The notes beneath the pieces are model-generated. The model had not been told where the DNA came from. It did not search any database and worked only from the letters and a program-made list of their open reading frames with translations. A stretch of DNA of 64,000 nt from Stercorarius parasiticus (taxonomy: Eukaryota > Chordata > Aves > Charadriiformes > Stercorariidae). Made by a program: the position numbers and the translations under genes. Within the stretch, counting starts at the first letter, position 1. Each line of letters begins with the position of its first letter. The stretch is taken from contig VWZL01002056.1 of assembly GCA_013396915.1 (NCBI GenBank), forward strand, positions 375,292 through 439,291, read 5' to 3'. Shown here in pieces: positions 50,201-60,982 of this stretch.

Positions 50201-53200
50201 CGCGAGAAGGCTAAGCTGAAACTGGTCTTCTTTTGAGCTCATTTCATTTTTAGCAGTAAGCTGCATGAAGGAAATGGGATCGTCTGGCTGAACCGTCACA
50301 TTCCTCTTCTCAGATTCTTTCTGCAGGAAGAGAAACATTCCAGAACTCATGATGAATTCGATGCCTTAGTGCAGAAACACAGTCAAAAACTGGCCGACTT
50401 ACAGTCCAATGGCAACATTTCTGGGACCTGCTTGGATGTGAACATCCGTAAAAAATTCCAAGTGTTTACGGTTACACACTTAAAATAGCTCACCTTCTGG
50501 GAAAGTTTCTCCTCTTCTAGCTTGGCTGACAGCATATGAGAGAGGGACTGCCTGCATTCTTTGTTGAAAATGTCATTCATGAGAGGAGAACATTCTGACA
50601 AAACTTTCAGACACAAGGAAATACGATCCACATCGTCATCTGTAATCGGCTTCTTGGGAAGAGAGGACTTTCCCAAATGGAGAATAGTGGCCATCAGCAG
50701 CATAGCTTCAGCAATAAAGGACTGAGAAGGAGGACAAAGGAAAGAGAATGGAAGGAGGTTATTGCATTTTACATAGCTTTACAGAAATATTTATTTCTGA
50801 GTGTCCTGGTTTCAGCTGAGAGCGCACTAATTTTCTTTCTAGTGGTTCCTGTGTTTTCAGAATTGGTATTAAGGCCAGGCTGGATGGGGCTTTGAGCAAC
50901 CAGGTCCAGTGGGAGGTGTCCCTGCCCATGGCAGGGGGTTGGAACTAGATGATCTTTAAGGTCCCTTACAATCTAAACCATTCTATGAAAGGAACGTCAA
51001 TAATGCATATTGGTTTAGTTGTTGCCAAGTGACGTTTATACTAGTCAAGGACTTTTTCCAGCTTCCCACAGAAGCTGAGAAGGAGCACAGACAGAACAAT
51101 AGCACGGCCAATGGAATATTCCATACCATAGATGTCATGCTCAGTATATAAATAGAAGCTGGCCCGGGGGGTGTGGAATCTGCGATCTCTGCTCGAGTCA
51201 GGCTGGGCAACCAATTCATTAGGCAGTGAGAATGACTTGTGTCTTGTATATTCTTTTTACCATTATTATTACTGTTCTTTTCCTTTTCCAGTATTGTTCC
51301 ATTAAACTATCTTTATCTCAACCCATGAGGTTTTTTTTCCCTTTCCCCTCTTCTCCCTACCCTTCTTGGGGGGGGAAAAGGGGATGACTGAGAGGCTCTG
51401 TGGTCCCAGTTGCTGGCTAGGGTTAAACCACAACACCGACTTATTTACAAAAAGGTGCACATTAATCTGCTCAAAGACTTTATAATTTAATTACTTATTT
51501 TTTTAGTACTTATTACCTAGAAACTAAGCAGCATGATTTAGAGACTTTCTAGAGTGACTGGAAAGCAGTAGGCCCTGTTTGTGACCCAAATTATCATTAT
51601 TATACAATCATGTAGTTGGCACTTCACTTCGGACTTAATCCATTTTGCATCTGTTTAAAAGAAGAGGCAACAACCAGCTCTTCTTTGCAACTACAGTGAA
51701 AACACAACAGATGACTTACATTTTGTTTCTTCTTTTCCTGAACTAGTGACACATATCGTAAAGCAATCTTAGTTAAAGTTGTAGCAAGAGAAGCTGCAAC
51801 AAAGAAATCGCCATCAAGCAGGAATCCTCGTAATGGAGGTCTGCAAAGACAGATGATAATCAGAAAAATAGTTTTGGGTGACACTGTTTAACCTACTTAT
51901 CTTCATACCTTAACATCAATACTGTACAAATAAAACAAGTGTGAAAGGTCTCAGAAGTTTGGTTTTTTTACTCTAGAAGTAATTTTCCAGATATAGAGAT
52001 ATTCACAAGTCACATAGCCATTTCCACACAGAATAGGGAGTGAAAAGTGTAATGGATAATAATTTCATTGTGGCTCTGAGATGATAATGACTAGTCAGGA
52101 TGATGTAGCCCATCTGCAGTAATTAAGGAAATATAGCAATTGTTCTAGCTAACAATGAAATAAACTATAGCAAGTATTAAATAGTGCAAGGTGATATAAG
52201 AAAAAAAATGTTTTCATCTAAAGGCAACATCTCTGTATGCAATTAAAATTGTGAGGGGACTTTATGTATAAATTATAAAGAATCAACTAGAATTTAGGAT
52301 ATCATAATCAATAATGTCACTTTTGATATGCAGTAAGCTTTGATTACAAATCCTAAGCATTTAGGCAGCTTCCTATCAAACACCATCTACTTGGGATAAT
52401 ACCTTAAAACAGGAAACTACCTCAACCACTAAACTCTGCACGAGAGAGAATAACACTTAAAAAGAAATAAGTTAACCAAGTCACTCCTGGCCTAGTATGA
52501 AATCTTAAATACCTGTCTTCTTCCTTTTTGGCAGGTCGGGAACTACTGAGAGCACTCTGTGTTGCATAAGTGCCCATCTCTGTCACCAATTTTTGGGCTG
52601 GACCCACAGACACCTCTTCTTCAGGTTTTAGCTCACCAGTTTCTTTCTTGATTTCAGATTCTACTATTGGGATCTAGAAACAAACAGGAAACAATTGTTA
52701 CAATTAATATAAAAAAAGATGGGTTTGTTCTGCAGAAGGTTTTAATAAAAATTATCTGCACGGTTAAGGTTTTTATAAGTAAAAGGTCAGTTATAGCATA
52801 ACAGTTTTGAGAAAACTTAAGATGATAGCCAGATGTTGAAATATATACAGAAGCCTCCTAGCCATGCAATAAAGCTCACATCGCGCAGATTGTCTTAGAT
52901 CCCTCTCAGAACAACCCAGACTTAAACCACTCTTGTTAGTGAACATAATTAAATCGTACCTTAAAACTGCCATAATTTTCAGAAATAAGGAATTTCTTAT
53001 CTCCCCTCTTAACAGATACCACTTATTCTCAGTATATGGTAGCTTCAGCTATGCTACTTAAAAAAAAAAAATAACAAATGCAAAACTCTAACTAGTTTTT
53101 ACTATAGATTTCTTGTGCTCACACCATTACACATCACAAGTGCCCAAAATCCTGCTGCATCTTACCTGATGTTTTTAAAATATCTTTTCCTTAGAAAACA

Positions 53201-56200
53201 CACTGCATAACAGTAAGTAAAACCACAAAGAGCTAGCCCAAGGAAGTAAACACACCTCTCCAAGTGATCTGCGAACTTCTGTCATTACACTTTGTATATC
53301 TTCCTTTGTGCTGCAATACTCTCCAAGGATCCATAAAGCTCCTCGATAAATCCTAAGACAAGAACAGTGACTTAAGTCACGCTTTCATGATACTACTCAA
53401 AGTAGCATCAAGGGAAGTGATTTACGGTCGGGTGGTAAAGGCCAGCCTTGACAAATTCAAGAGGATGCAACTGACAGAAAGTAAGTTTGATCAAGAACAA
53501 TCATCCTTTCAAGCCTTAGTAAACTAATGAACAAGTATATCAAATGACATATATTCTCTGCTAAAAATTTATTCCCATCTGTGTTAATCTTGATATTCAC
53601 AAAATTAAATTTCATTATCATCATAATGAAATAACTTTACTGTATGTTAATAAAGTCAGCTGTAATTTCTCCAGTTAACTGAGACAAACTAACTTTTCCT
53701 TCATACAGGAGAAAATGAGATGATGATGGAGATAGGATTCAGGGCTTCCTGTGTACTGGAGGAACGGCAGAGTGGTGTCTTGATACATATGACTTAAACT
53801 TTGCAGATCCATCAGAAAACCAAGCCCTGAAAGGTACTAAAGAAGCTTTGCAGATTGCAAAGCCCAGTCTACGTTAGCCTGGGTTTTCTAATAACTTACA
53901 GTATTTCCAGTTGCCTACAAGTGCAAATTCCTGCTGCAATAATCCCTTAGTAACTCTGTTTTCACAAATACATCACTTTAAAGCTGGCCTTCATCAACAA
54001 AGATATCCCCTAGCAAGTGGAAATACAGTTATCAATTGCATCATAAAAAAGAAATTTGAATTTATTTTCTTCATTCAATGCAACGAGCACCCAGTATATC
54101 TTTCGTACAAGCAGACAAGAATGAAGCTGTACCCAGAAACCATCTATCCCCAAAATATGTCAGCTTCAGTTGTTCTTTATGCATGGGTTGCAATGATTTT
54201 GGTACAGGTTTAATGGCAATATACATTCAATGCAAGTGAGCCACAGGGTGCTCCAATGTCTGTTTGATATCATATTTTGGACTCACTTGACAGATTTAAT
54301 AGCGTGAAAGACTTCAAGCATCTTCTCAACAATAAGAGGTCTGAGGTTGTCAAATCGCTGGATCGCTTCCCGCACAAACTCCAAGACATCAGCAGCTGCC
54401 GCTTCATTATTATCACTGAGGAACTCCATCAGCTACCACAAAAGAGTAAACGTGAGCACGAATAGCAGCAAGGGTAAGTTTGTACAATAGCATTTTCCTG
54501 TTACATTCAGAAAAATAAAACTGCATATATATCTCCCATTAAACAAAGCTGAAGTCAAAAAACTTCAAGTACATTCCAATCAATTACCAATTATCTTAAC
54601 CCCCAAATCATTTTTCTAATGAAAAAGATTATTGTACTTTTAAGTAAAGGTACTCTTCAGCTCATGTTCTTCAAAAATATTTTAAAATAAAATCTTGAAA
54701 GACAAATAACTACAGCATCAAAAATCCCATATTTCTTTAGGGATTAAAAATAGTGTTGTTTTGTAGGAGGCCACTAATAGAAACTCCTCAGCTTCAGTTA
54801 TTCTCCAGGTTTTGGGTATAACTAGAACATAGTTAACGACAATATAATTAAACATTTGCATACCACTGGAATAACATTTGCAGCCATATCTGGAAACCGA
54901 ACACTACAGGAATGCAATGTACGAACAAGCAGCTGTCTATACTTGTCTGTATCTTCATGTTCCGTCACATTATTGGTTTTAATCACTTCCTTCTTCAGAA
55001 CAATCACAAGCTGCAGGAAAGATCAAATAAAATTGAAGAAAGTCACATATTTTTCCAAAGAATAAAAAATAGTGTAATGAAACAAAAGTACTATATACTT
55101 TACCTCCTCCACATTTCTTGAAGAGACAAGATCCAGAGCCAGTTGAAGGGTTTTTTTGCGCACTTCTAGATCTGGGGTACTCAACACTCTGAGAATGTCC
55201 ATAACTAGATCCTGGAACAATAACAAAATGGTAACTACTTTGTGGCTTTAAATGGCTTTCTTTTCATACAATTCTAATTTTCAGTACTCAATGATTTTCA
55301 AAGACCTTCTGGATACATTATATATAGTCTACTGACAAGTAAGCACGATATTCCAGGCATTAGGAACTTCACAGTGTTCATTTAATACATTCTACATTTA
55401 CACAAAAATCTACCATGCAAGCTACATCATTGAGTCTTACAATCAAGACAGCATTTTGCCATTGTTAATTCTTATGTAGACAATAAAAGCAGCAAGTCAT
55501 AACATGAAAGTCTATCCAATATGTTTTTACCAAAAATATGTTTTTCACAAAAACGTATCAAAAGAAGATTTACACTGCAGAAGTACATTTTGCCATACGT
55601 CACAACACCCTTAAGTTTTGTTTAGGAAAGCAAAGCCTTCAATAAGCTTGCAAGAAAAGACAGTTCACATACCTGTAATACTCGTTCATGGGAGGGATGC
55701 TCCTTTAATTCAATCAGCCGATCCAAAACAATCAGTTTTACATTATTATCACTTTCTTTAATGATCAAATCTATGTAGCATTGAGCAGCTGCCTAAAATT
55801 AAAAGGATCGAAAGTATTTTTTAAGTAAAGAATAGGAGAAACTGGCAAGTTTCTGAGAGAAATTCAGGAAAACACACCTTCTACATTACTATCAAAGGAA
55901 CTACTCAAAGAGCTGGCACAGAAATGAACCTGAGAAGAGTCTTTAAAACTTTCTGGTCCACAATAAACACCGATTCCACGACCACGTTACAAAAGTTACA
56001 CAGGAAGGCTCACCATGCCATTAGCTTACAATACATAGACTTGATTTCAAATCCAAAGAAAGTTATAAAGAGTTATAAAAGTTATAATTTCCTGGCACGC
56101 TTTGGGTCAGCTCTTAAGTACACAACAGGATGAGAACCAATTTAAAAGAGCTGCCAGGTTTGCCTATCTAGATACGGTTTTAATGACAGCTTCTATGTAC

Positions 56201-59200
56201 AATATTCCTACTCAACAAAAAAGACTATGCTAAAGCAAGAATGTTGGAATTAATACTCCTCCTGATCTTTTGAAACTACTATTTACAATGCTTTTACTCT
56301 AAATCTAGATTTGCATATTTTACTTTTCAAATTTCCATACAAGTTCAAAATGTCTGTGTGATCTCAAATAATCAGCTGTACAAGTGTAAATCTAGGAACC
56401 CAAGGTCAATCAGTAATCAGTGTAAATCTTCACTGCTTTATGTTCCCACCCTGGTCTGAAGAGAGTAATATTTATGAGTAAAGAAAGTAACTCAAGCTCT
56501 GCAAATCTTCAGCTTTACTCTGCTTTGCTAAGTATGCCAAGAAGCTTGCAGGTTGGTACCAACTGTTGTACAACAGTTTACACAGTATTCAAGCTTGTAC
56601 CCTACCAAAGTGACACGATGTCTACCAGCTGCAGGTCTGCAAAATACAGTCACAATCTTTTTTTGTGACCAATTTTAAGAGGTATTCTAAGTCAGCGTTT
56701 CACATGTGAGGTGTTAAAACACCCCACGTTTACTAAAGCCTTCACTCTTTCAGAGTGCCAACATACAGCATACAGTATTCATTCTAGTGCATTAAAAGCT
56801 ACTGAAACATCTGAAAACATCACTTTTATACCTTGATTGCTGTTGGTGCGCTGGAAAGCGTAACCAGAGTACCTGCAGCTTCATACTTCACTGCAGGGCT
56901 CGATGACTGCAGTAAGTTGTAGATGCAGCGAATAAACCGAGCTCTCTCTGATGGATTCGCGTGACACACCTGGATAAGAAGAACAATGCATAGTTGACAC
57001 GTAAAGAAAAAAGAGCGATCATATAGCTTAACTGCTCCATTATCTTACAACAAGGAGAAAATTAAGCAAAAGGTGACAACCTTTTCTGGGGATAATTGTC
57101 ACTCGCAGTTGTAAAAATCTAATTACAAAAGCTTCTAAAAAGGTATTATTGACAATTCCATGCAATGCTACAAGGTCTCAAAATCTCAGATCAAAAGGAA
57201 GGGCATAGCCTCTACTAGCACATGTCCTGCTCATGTGATAAAGAACAGTCTGATAATACGCAGTCCACATCACAGCAAATCAGGTGAGACATATTGCTCT
57301 ACACTGTACACACCGGAGTAGTTTGTTTCAAGAGACAAATCTTATTCAGCTCTAAGAAACAATCACATATTGCTGACACGGACTAAATGCTAGCTATAAT
57401 GCTTTTTTCCAGCAATGTTCTACCCCTTTTAAAAAGCAATCTAATGTAATTTAACATGTATATTTCTTTTAAATGTGCAACAATATTTCCCTTTTACCTT
57501 ATAAATTAGTTCAACAATAACCAACTGCAGTATGTCACCAAATGTCTGGACTTGGTCAATACAGGTACTCAAATAATCCAAAGCTCGATCCTATACAAAT
57601 AAAAGATACATTATTTTAAATTATTCTGAGTTTGCTCACTCAGCTATACTTTAAATCAAAACACAAACCAGCATATATTCAACCCTTCAACTTGAAATTT
57701 AAAAAAAATTACAAAAACATTGTAAACCTAAAGAGCAATTTATCCACTATGTCTGGCAAAAGGAGAGACAAAACTAATGGTAATCAGGCACAAAAGGCAA
57801 TTGCCTGTAGAGCAAATAAATCCAAAACACTAAAAAGAAATTGCAATTTCTTCATCATGTGACTACAAAAGCTATAAACCAGTAGGTAATAGAGCACTTC
57901 TCAAACCGGTTAAGCTCACCTGGCAAAACTAATTACAGTTTTTGGCACCAACATATGCCTTCACCAAATACAGTAGTTCTCCTTTAAAACGAAGACAGCA
58001 CTAAAGACCTACTTTAACTTTTTCAGTTACCAAATATTCCACAAGTGGGTTAACACCACCATATATGGGTTTTTATGATCTAAATAGCTTATACTACCAA
58101 CAAACTACTGGCTAGTCACCTAGCACATTTTCAAGTATTTAAACCAAACAAGTTTGAGGACAAGTATCCTCACCTGATCTGCATGAATTAGCATCATAAA
58201 TGCATTTCTTTTGCAGCTTGCATCTTTCTCATTCACCAAGAAATCATGGATCAGTTCAGGAGCATCAGGTATAAGATGTTCAAAATTCCTTTAAAAAGAA
58301 AAATCATAGTTAAAAGAACTACCATTAGGAGTAGAATCAAAGGCTTAAGTGCATATCCTAAAGACAAGCGTTTACAAAAATTTAAAAAGCTGAAACGGCA
58401 ATACATAACTTTTGTGTAGCTATTTGAAACGGTAAGCAGATGAAGGTGTTTTAAAAAAATGGTTTGTTATCATGACAGCTAAGACATTATCCCATCAATG
58501 ACTTCTGTTTAATTGTAACGTTCAGCCACACTGTTCAGGTAACAACTGCAATAATGTTTAGTGTATAACTGCAGTACATGAAGAACGTCTCGCTTCAAAA
58601 AAATTTATATATGCACATTCCTGCAAGGATTCTTCTATATTTATGGTTGTGGACAATGTTGTTAATAGCATTTAGATCATGAAGAAAGGCACTTGCCCAT
58701 ACAAATTAACCTGCAATATAAAGACCTCAGTCATACTTGAGAAAGCAGCAGTGGTATCTTTTGCTTTCACAAAGAAGTCCATTAGATAGAGGAGAAAAAT
58801 CAAACAGACACAAAAAACCCCAAACACCACACCAGTGATTGATAAATGCTTATGAGGTCTCAAAAACTATCCAGATCACTAAAGCTAGCCTTGGTCTTCT
58901 GCACCCACAACTTTAAACAGTTTCTGTTATTTACCTATAAATCGTGTAAATTGCAAGAACTGCATTTCTGCGCACATAGCTGTGACGGTGTTCTAGACAT
59001 GCACGAATGGCCGGCATCAAAGGCTCCAACAGTTCTGCTTCTTTCAGCTTACAAAGAAAACGGAGAGTAGAGCCTCGGATAAATTCATTTGGGTGCTGAA
59101 GATCCTAAAATCAACAAGAAACATATTTGAAATATCAGATTTCAGCCTGTTAAGCTCAGGTGAATAAACTTGCTAGATGTCTCCCACACTCAGCCTTCCC

Positions 59201-60926
59201 ATGGTACAAGTTGCCAACATCCATGACAACACTTCACTGTCTCATCATGAACTATCTTCTTAAAACCCTGCTGCCCCATAAATATTTAAAAATGCATACT
59301 TCTGTGTAGTAAAACTTACAATGCCTGTGGGATTTTTTTTTCTGCATTGTATGTGTTTTCTCTGATTACTAAGGCCATGAAAGCTCACCCTGCAGCCATT
59401 CCTGCACACTGGATGCTATCCTCTAGTGTATATTACTTAATCTGCTTCTGACCTATTCCCAAAGAAGTTGAAGGACTTTATTATCTTTGTTTAGGAGTGT
59501 CCCAACTACACCACAAAGAAGTTATTCCAAAATCAGTGTCCTTTTATGACCCATGGCTTGCTCCAAGACACTATGAAGAAGGTAATTAAGTTACCCCCCA
59601 CTTTGAGGTTCATCGACTTAAAAGAAGAGCACTAAATTTTTGTTAAGTTGTAATAGTAAAAGAAGACACAAAAATTCCTCGTTAGTAGGTCTGCTGGTTA
59701 TCTACAATTATCCAGCTCTGAAGCACTGAGACATAATGGTCAGGAAGGAAATACTGAGCATAAACAATTTTTATTTATTAAAGAACACAAAATTATATAC
59801 TTTTTATAAAGATTCTGTATAGGAACACAAGCAATGAAATAAACAGTGGGCTACCTTTCTGTATGCATCGCACACAAGGATCATTTCTTGCAAAAGCCTG
59901 CCATCTGGAGTGGTCTTTGGCACTATCTCCCAAAAGACAAGCAGCAGTTTTTTGATAGTATGATCTTGCAGAGGCAGTACAAAACGTATAATGGTCATCA
60001 GAAGCCCAGGTAGTTTTTCACCATTCAGAATCATAATGATTACTTTCTTCAAGGCCTCCGTCTTCAATTTGACATCTCCTTTTTCTAGAGAGGACAGAAA
60101 AATCAAGAAAACAAATCACAGTAATTACGAGATCACGAAGGCTAACATGCCACAGTTAGTCTAACAGGAATACTGATCTTCAGTGTCAGAAGACACAAAT
60201 ACCCTCTGAAGGAGTGCAGTACAGCCTATCAACAAAATTCACATCTTTACTTCTACTAAAAGAATAAAGAAGCAGCAAGAGATATTTAAAGAAAAAGCAT
60301 GCAGTTCAGACTTAGTTCTAAGATCAACATATTGGAATTAACGTAGTTCAACAAATGTCATGGCTGTTTCAATGGTTAAATTTAAATAGCCTCTTATACC
60401 AGGATACTACAAGGCACTCAGATGTCATACGTATATTAAATACTAACACCGCTATTTCTGCCAGCAAGATACAGCAGTGCACTGAACAGGGATAAACCAA
60501 TTTGTTGCTTATCACTGCGTTGCTTGAATATGCCTGAGCCCAAACAGGTATTACTTCAAACAAAAAGACAGAAATGGATTTCAAGTTTCTGCACAGTCGG
60601 GGGGGGGGGCCGGGAACCAACACCAAAACATGTAAGATAAATATTATGAAGTTTCTCAAAACACAGAAAACAAAGGAACATACATATTTCAAAAATCAAG
60701 AGAACAAAATAAACATCAAATAGACTTGTTTGAGTTGATAAAACGTAAACAATATTCTAGGAGAGACACAATGACAGAATGTGAGAATAATTCAGGTAAA
60801 ATGGAATATCCTTCAAACCATCATCCATTACTTGCCTAGGTCATTTTTTAAGCTGATTTCAGAAGGTGGTTCTGAATCCATCGGAACATTGATTAACGTG
60901 TAACACACATTCTCTGCAGCTGTCAT
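44218..60926 (-). CDS. COPB1: Coatomer subunit beta (beta-COP), complete coding region in 21 coding exons
   Basis: Beta-COP belongs to the adaptor-like F-subcomplex (beta, gamma, delta, zeta) of the COPI coat. It binds ARF1-GTP on Golgi membranes and helps form vesicles for Golgi-to-ER and intra-Golgi transport. Splice sites and phases join 21 exons into 953 codons plus stop with no frameshift, equal to the length I recall for mammalian COPB1. Exon pieces read like known beta-COP, for example [40 protein letters not shown] and [20 protein letters not shown]. Expected domains are an adaptin-type HEAT/ARM solenoid (about residues 20-540), a linker, the conserved coatomer-beta C domain (about 670-805) and the appendage platform (about 810-940). 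The start is ATG at 60924-60926, with A at -3 and an in-frame TAA at 60936-60938. The stop is TAA at 44218-44220. Intron 2 has a GC donor. Intron sizes range from 93 bp (55011-55103) to about 2.7 kb. Confidence 0.97.
44964..44964. other. Single ambiguous base (n) in COPB1 intron 21
   Basis: The n follows a C run (CCCCCCG), suggesting a base-calling or polishing problem. It lies outside the coding sequence. Confidence 0.98.
45112..45267 (-). CDS. COPB1: COPB1 exon 21, residues 883-934
   Basis: It codes for [16 protein letters not shown] through IRIRAKSQ, 52 residues in phase 0 at both ends. The acceptor is TTTTTGTAG and the donor is GTAAGG. It continues the appendage platform domain. Confidence 0.96.
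46045..46134 (-). CDS. COPB1: COPB1 exon 20, residues 853-882
   Basis: It codes for [16 protein letters not shown] through KCLTPEK, 30 residues in phase 0 at both ends. The acceptor is CTTCTTGAAG, an AAG acceptor behind a long pyrimidine tract. The donor is GTGAGT. It forms part of the appendage platform domain. Confidence 0.95.
46961..47049 (+). mobile_element. CR1 3'-end fragment in COPB1 intron 19
   Basis: It reads GATGTCCCTGCCCATGACAG, then AAATGATCTTTAAAACATCC, and ends in CATTCTATTG, a diverged CR1 tail. It is antisense to COPB1. A G-rich run (about 47052-47068) follows directly. Confidence 0.75.
47467..47612 (-). CDS. COPB1: COPB1 exon 19, residues 804-852
   Basis: Two bases complete Val804, then [16 protein letters not shown] through AEFEWENK. 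The acceptor is TTATTGCAG. The donor is AAA followed by GTTAGT, weaker than usual because the last exon base is A rather than G. Confidence 0.95.
48077..48196 (-). CDS. COPB1: COPB1 exon 18, residues 764-803
   Basis: Two bases complete Gly764, then [16 protein letters not shown] through NGIIFGNI, plus one base of a split Val codon before GTAAGT. The acceptor is TACACAG. Confidence 0.95.
49211..49355 (-). CDS. COPB1: COPB1 exon 17, residues 716-763
   Basis: It codes for [16 protein letters not shown] through CTLELATL, plus one base of a split Gly codon. The acceptor is CTTCCACAG and the donor is GTAAGG. It codes for beta-strand-rich sequence of the coatomer-beta C domain. Confidence 0.95.
50141..50320 (-). 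CDS. COPB1: COPB1 exon 16, residues 656-715
   Basis: It codes for [16 protein letters not shown] through LASKLNK, 60 residues in phase 0 at both ends. The acceptor is TCCTGCAG and the donor is GTAATG. It leads into the conserved C-terminal coatomer-beta domain. Confidence 0.96.
50494..50721 (-). CDS. COPB1: COPB1 exon 15, residues 580-655
   Basis: It codes for [16 protein letters not shown] through LEEEKLSQK, 76 residues in phase 0 at both ends. The acceptor is CTTCTCAG and the donor is GTGAGC. The true exon begins six codons before the first in-frame Met. Confidence 0.96.
50802..51435 (+). mobile_element. Avian endogenous-retrovirus solo LTR, interrupted by a CR1 tail
   Basis: It starts TGTCCTGGTTTCAGCTG and ends GGTTAAACCACAACA, the ends of a common bird LTR family that I recognise; I cannot fix its exact name. 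A TATA box (TATATAAA, 51145-51152) and an ATTAAA signal (51301-51306) stand in the usual order. No internal retroviral genes adjoin it, so it is a solo LTR. It lies in COPB1 intron 14, antisense to the gene. The 5-bp flanks (CTGAG and CCGAC) match only partly, so the target duplication is not clear. A CR1 3' end at 50871-50990 splits it. Confidence 0.8.
50871..50990 (+). mobile_element. CR1 3'-end fragment inserted in the LTR
   Basis: It contains the CR1 signature GTGTCCCTGCCCATGGCAGG, then GATGATCTTTAAGGTCCCTT, and ends in ATTCTATGAAA. LTR-like sequence resumes on both sides, so this element came later. It is heavily 5'-truncated, as is usual for CR1. Confidence 0.85.
51720..51840 (-). CDS. 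COPB1: COPB1 exon 14, residues 539-579
   Basis: One base completes Arg539, then [16 protein letters not shown] through VQEKKKQN. The acceptor is CTTTGCAG and the donor is GTAAGT. The next intron holds the LTR insertion. Confidence 0.96.
52513..52673 (-). CDS. COPB1: COPB1 exon 13, residues 486-538
   Basis: It codes for [16 protein letters not shown] through RPAKKEED, plus AG of a split Arg codon. This acidic, low-complexity part lies at the end of the trunk domain. It shows the most substitutions against the mammalian protein as I know it (for example VSVGPAQ), as expected for a linker-like segment. Confidence 0.95.
53256..53352 (-). CDS. COPB1: COPB1 exon 12, residues 453-485
   Basis: One base completes Lys453, then [16 protein letters not shown] through RRSLGE. 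The acceptor is GTCTTAG and the donor is GTGTGT. Confidence 0.95.
54287..54432 (-). CDS. COPB1: COPB1 exon 11, residues 405-452
   Basis: It codes for [16 protein letters not shown] through VFHAIKSV, then AA of a split Lys codon before donor GTGAGT. The acceptor is TGTGGTAG. The [15 protein letters not shown] stretch is characteristic of beta-COP. Confidence 0.95.
54864..55010 (-). CDS. COPB1: COPB1 exon 10, residues 356-404
   Basis: It codes for [16 protein letters not shown] through MAANVIPV, 49 residues in phase 0 at both ends. The acceptor is TTCCTGCAG and the donor is GTATGC. Confidence 0.96.
55104..55211 (-). CDS. COPB1: COPB1 exon 9, residues 320-355
   Basis: It codes for [16 protein letters not shown] through SSRNVEE, 36 residues in phase 0 at both ends. 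The donor GTAAAG opens the shortest intron of the gene (93 bp, 55011-55103). Confidence 0.96.
55673..55792 (-). CDS. COPB1: COPB1 exon 8, residues 280-319
   Basis: It codes for [16 protein letters not shown] through HPSHERVLQ, 40 residues in phase 0 at both ends. The acceptor is ATTTTAG and the donor is GTATGT. Confidence 0.95.
56832..56969 (-). CDS. COPB1: COPB1 exon 7, residues 234-279
   Basis: It codes for [16 protein letters not shown] through SSAPTAIK, 46 residues in phase 0 at both ends. The acceptor is TTATCCAG and the donor is GTATAA. Confidence 0.95.
57498..57590 (-). CDS. COPB1: COPB1 exon 6, residues 203-233
   Basis: It codes for [14 protein letters not shown] through VELIYK, 31 residues in phase 0 at both ends. 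The acceptor is TGTATAG and the donor is GTAAAA. It is too short to stand out as an open frame and was placed by protein similarity. Confidence 0.95.
58174..58288 (-). CDS. COPB1: COPB1 exon 5, residues 164-202
   Basis: One base completes Arg164, then [16 protein letters not shown] through MLIHADQ. The acceptor is TTAAAG, the donor is GTGAGG, and the exon ends in phase 0. Confidence 0.95.
58935..59104 (-). CDS. COPB1: COPB1 exon 4, residues 108-163
   Basis: It begins [16 protein letters not shown] and ends TIY plus two bases (AG) of a split Arg codon, before donor GTAAAT. It codes for HEAT-type helices, including the stretch [15 protein letters not shown] that is typical of adaptin and coatomer trunks. 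Confidence 0.96.
59855..60084 (-). CDS. COPB1: COPB1 exon 3, residues 31-107
   Basis: The acceptor is CTCTCTAG. The exon opens with AA, which completes the Glu codon begun by the previous exon. It codes for [14 protein letters not shown] through LVCDAYRK and ends in phase 0 before GTAGCC. This is the start of the adaptin-type solenoid and is nearly identical to the mammalian protein as I know it. Confidence 0.96.
60599..60609 (+). repeat. Poly-G run in COPB1 intron 2
   Basis: Eleven G in a row on the plus strand (C on the transcribed sense strand), followed by CCGGG. It lies about 230 bp inside the intron that has the GC donor. Homopolymers of this kind are often miscounted in assemblies. 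Confidence 0.85.
60834..60835 (-). other. COPB1: Non-canonical GC splice donor of COPB1 intron 2
   Basis: The coding sequence ends CTAG at 60836 and the intron starts GCAAGT, the usual context of a GC-AG intron. The acceptor is AG at 60086-60085. The nearest GT, four bases further in, would add four bases and break the frame into the next exon. Confidence 0.85.
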
Positions 60927-60982
60927 GGTTCTTGATTACAAAAGTTTTCTCAATGGAAGAATTGACACAAATATCAGACAAC
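60836..60982 (-). CDS. COPB1: COPB1 exon 2: 5' UTR end and start codon, residues 1-30
   Basis: The acceptor is a T-rich tract ending in TAG just above 60982. The coding part is 60836-60926 and begins [14 protein letters not shown]. An in-frame TAA at 60936-60938 rules out an upstream extension. The exon ends in phase 1 with CTA-G at 60836, and the donor that follows on the minus strand is GCAAGT, not GT. Confidence 0.95.
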
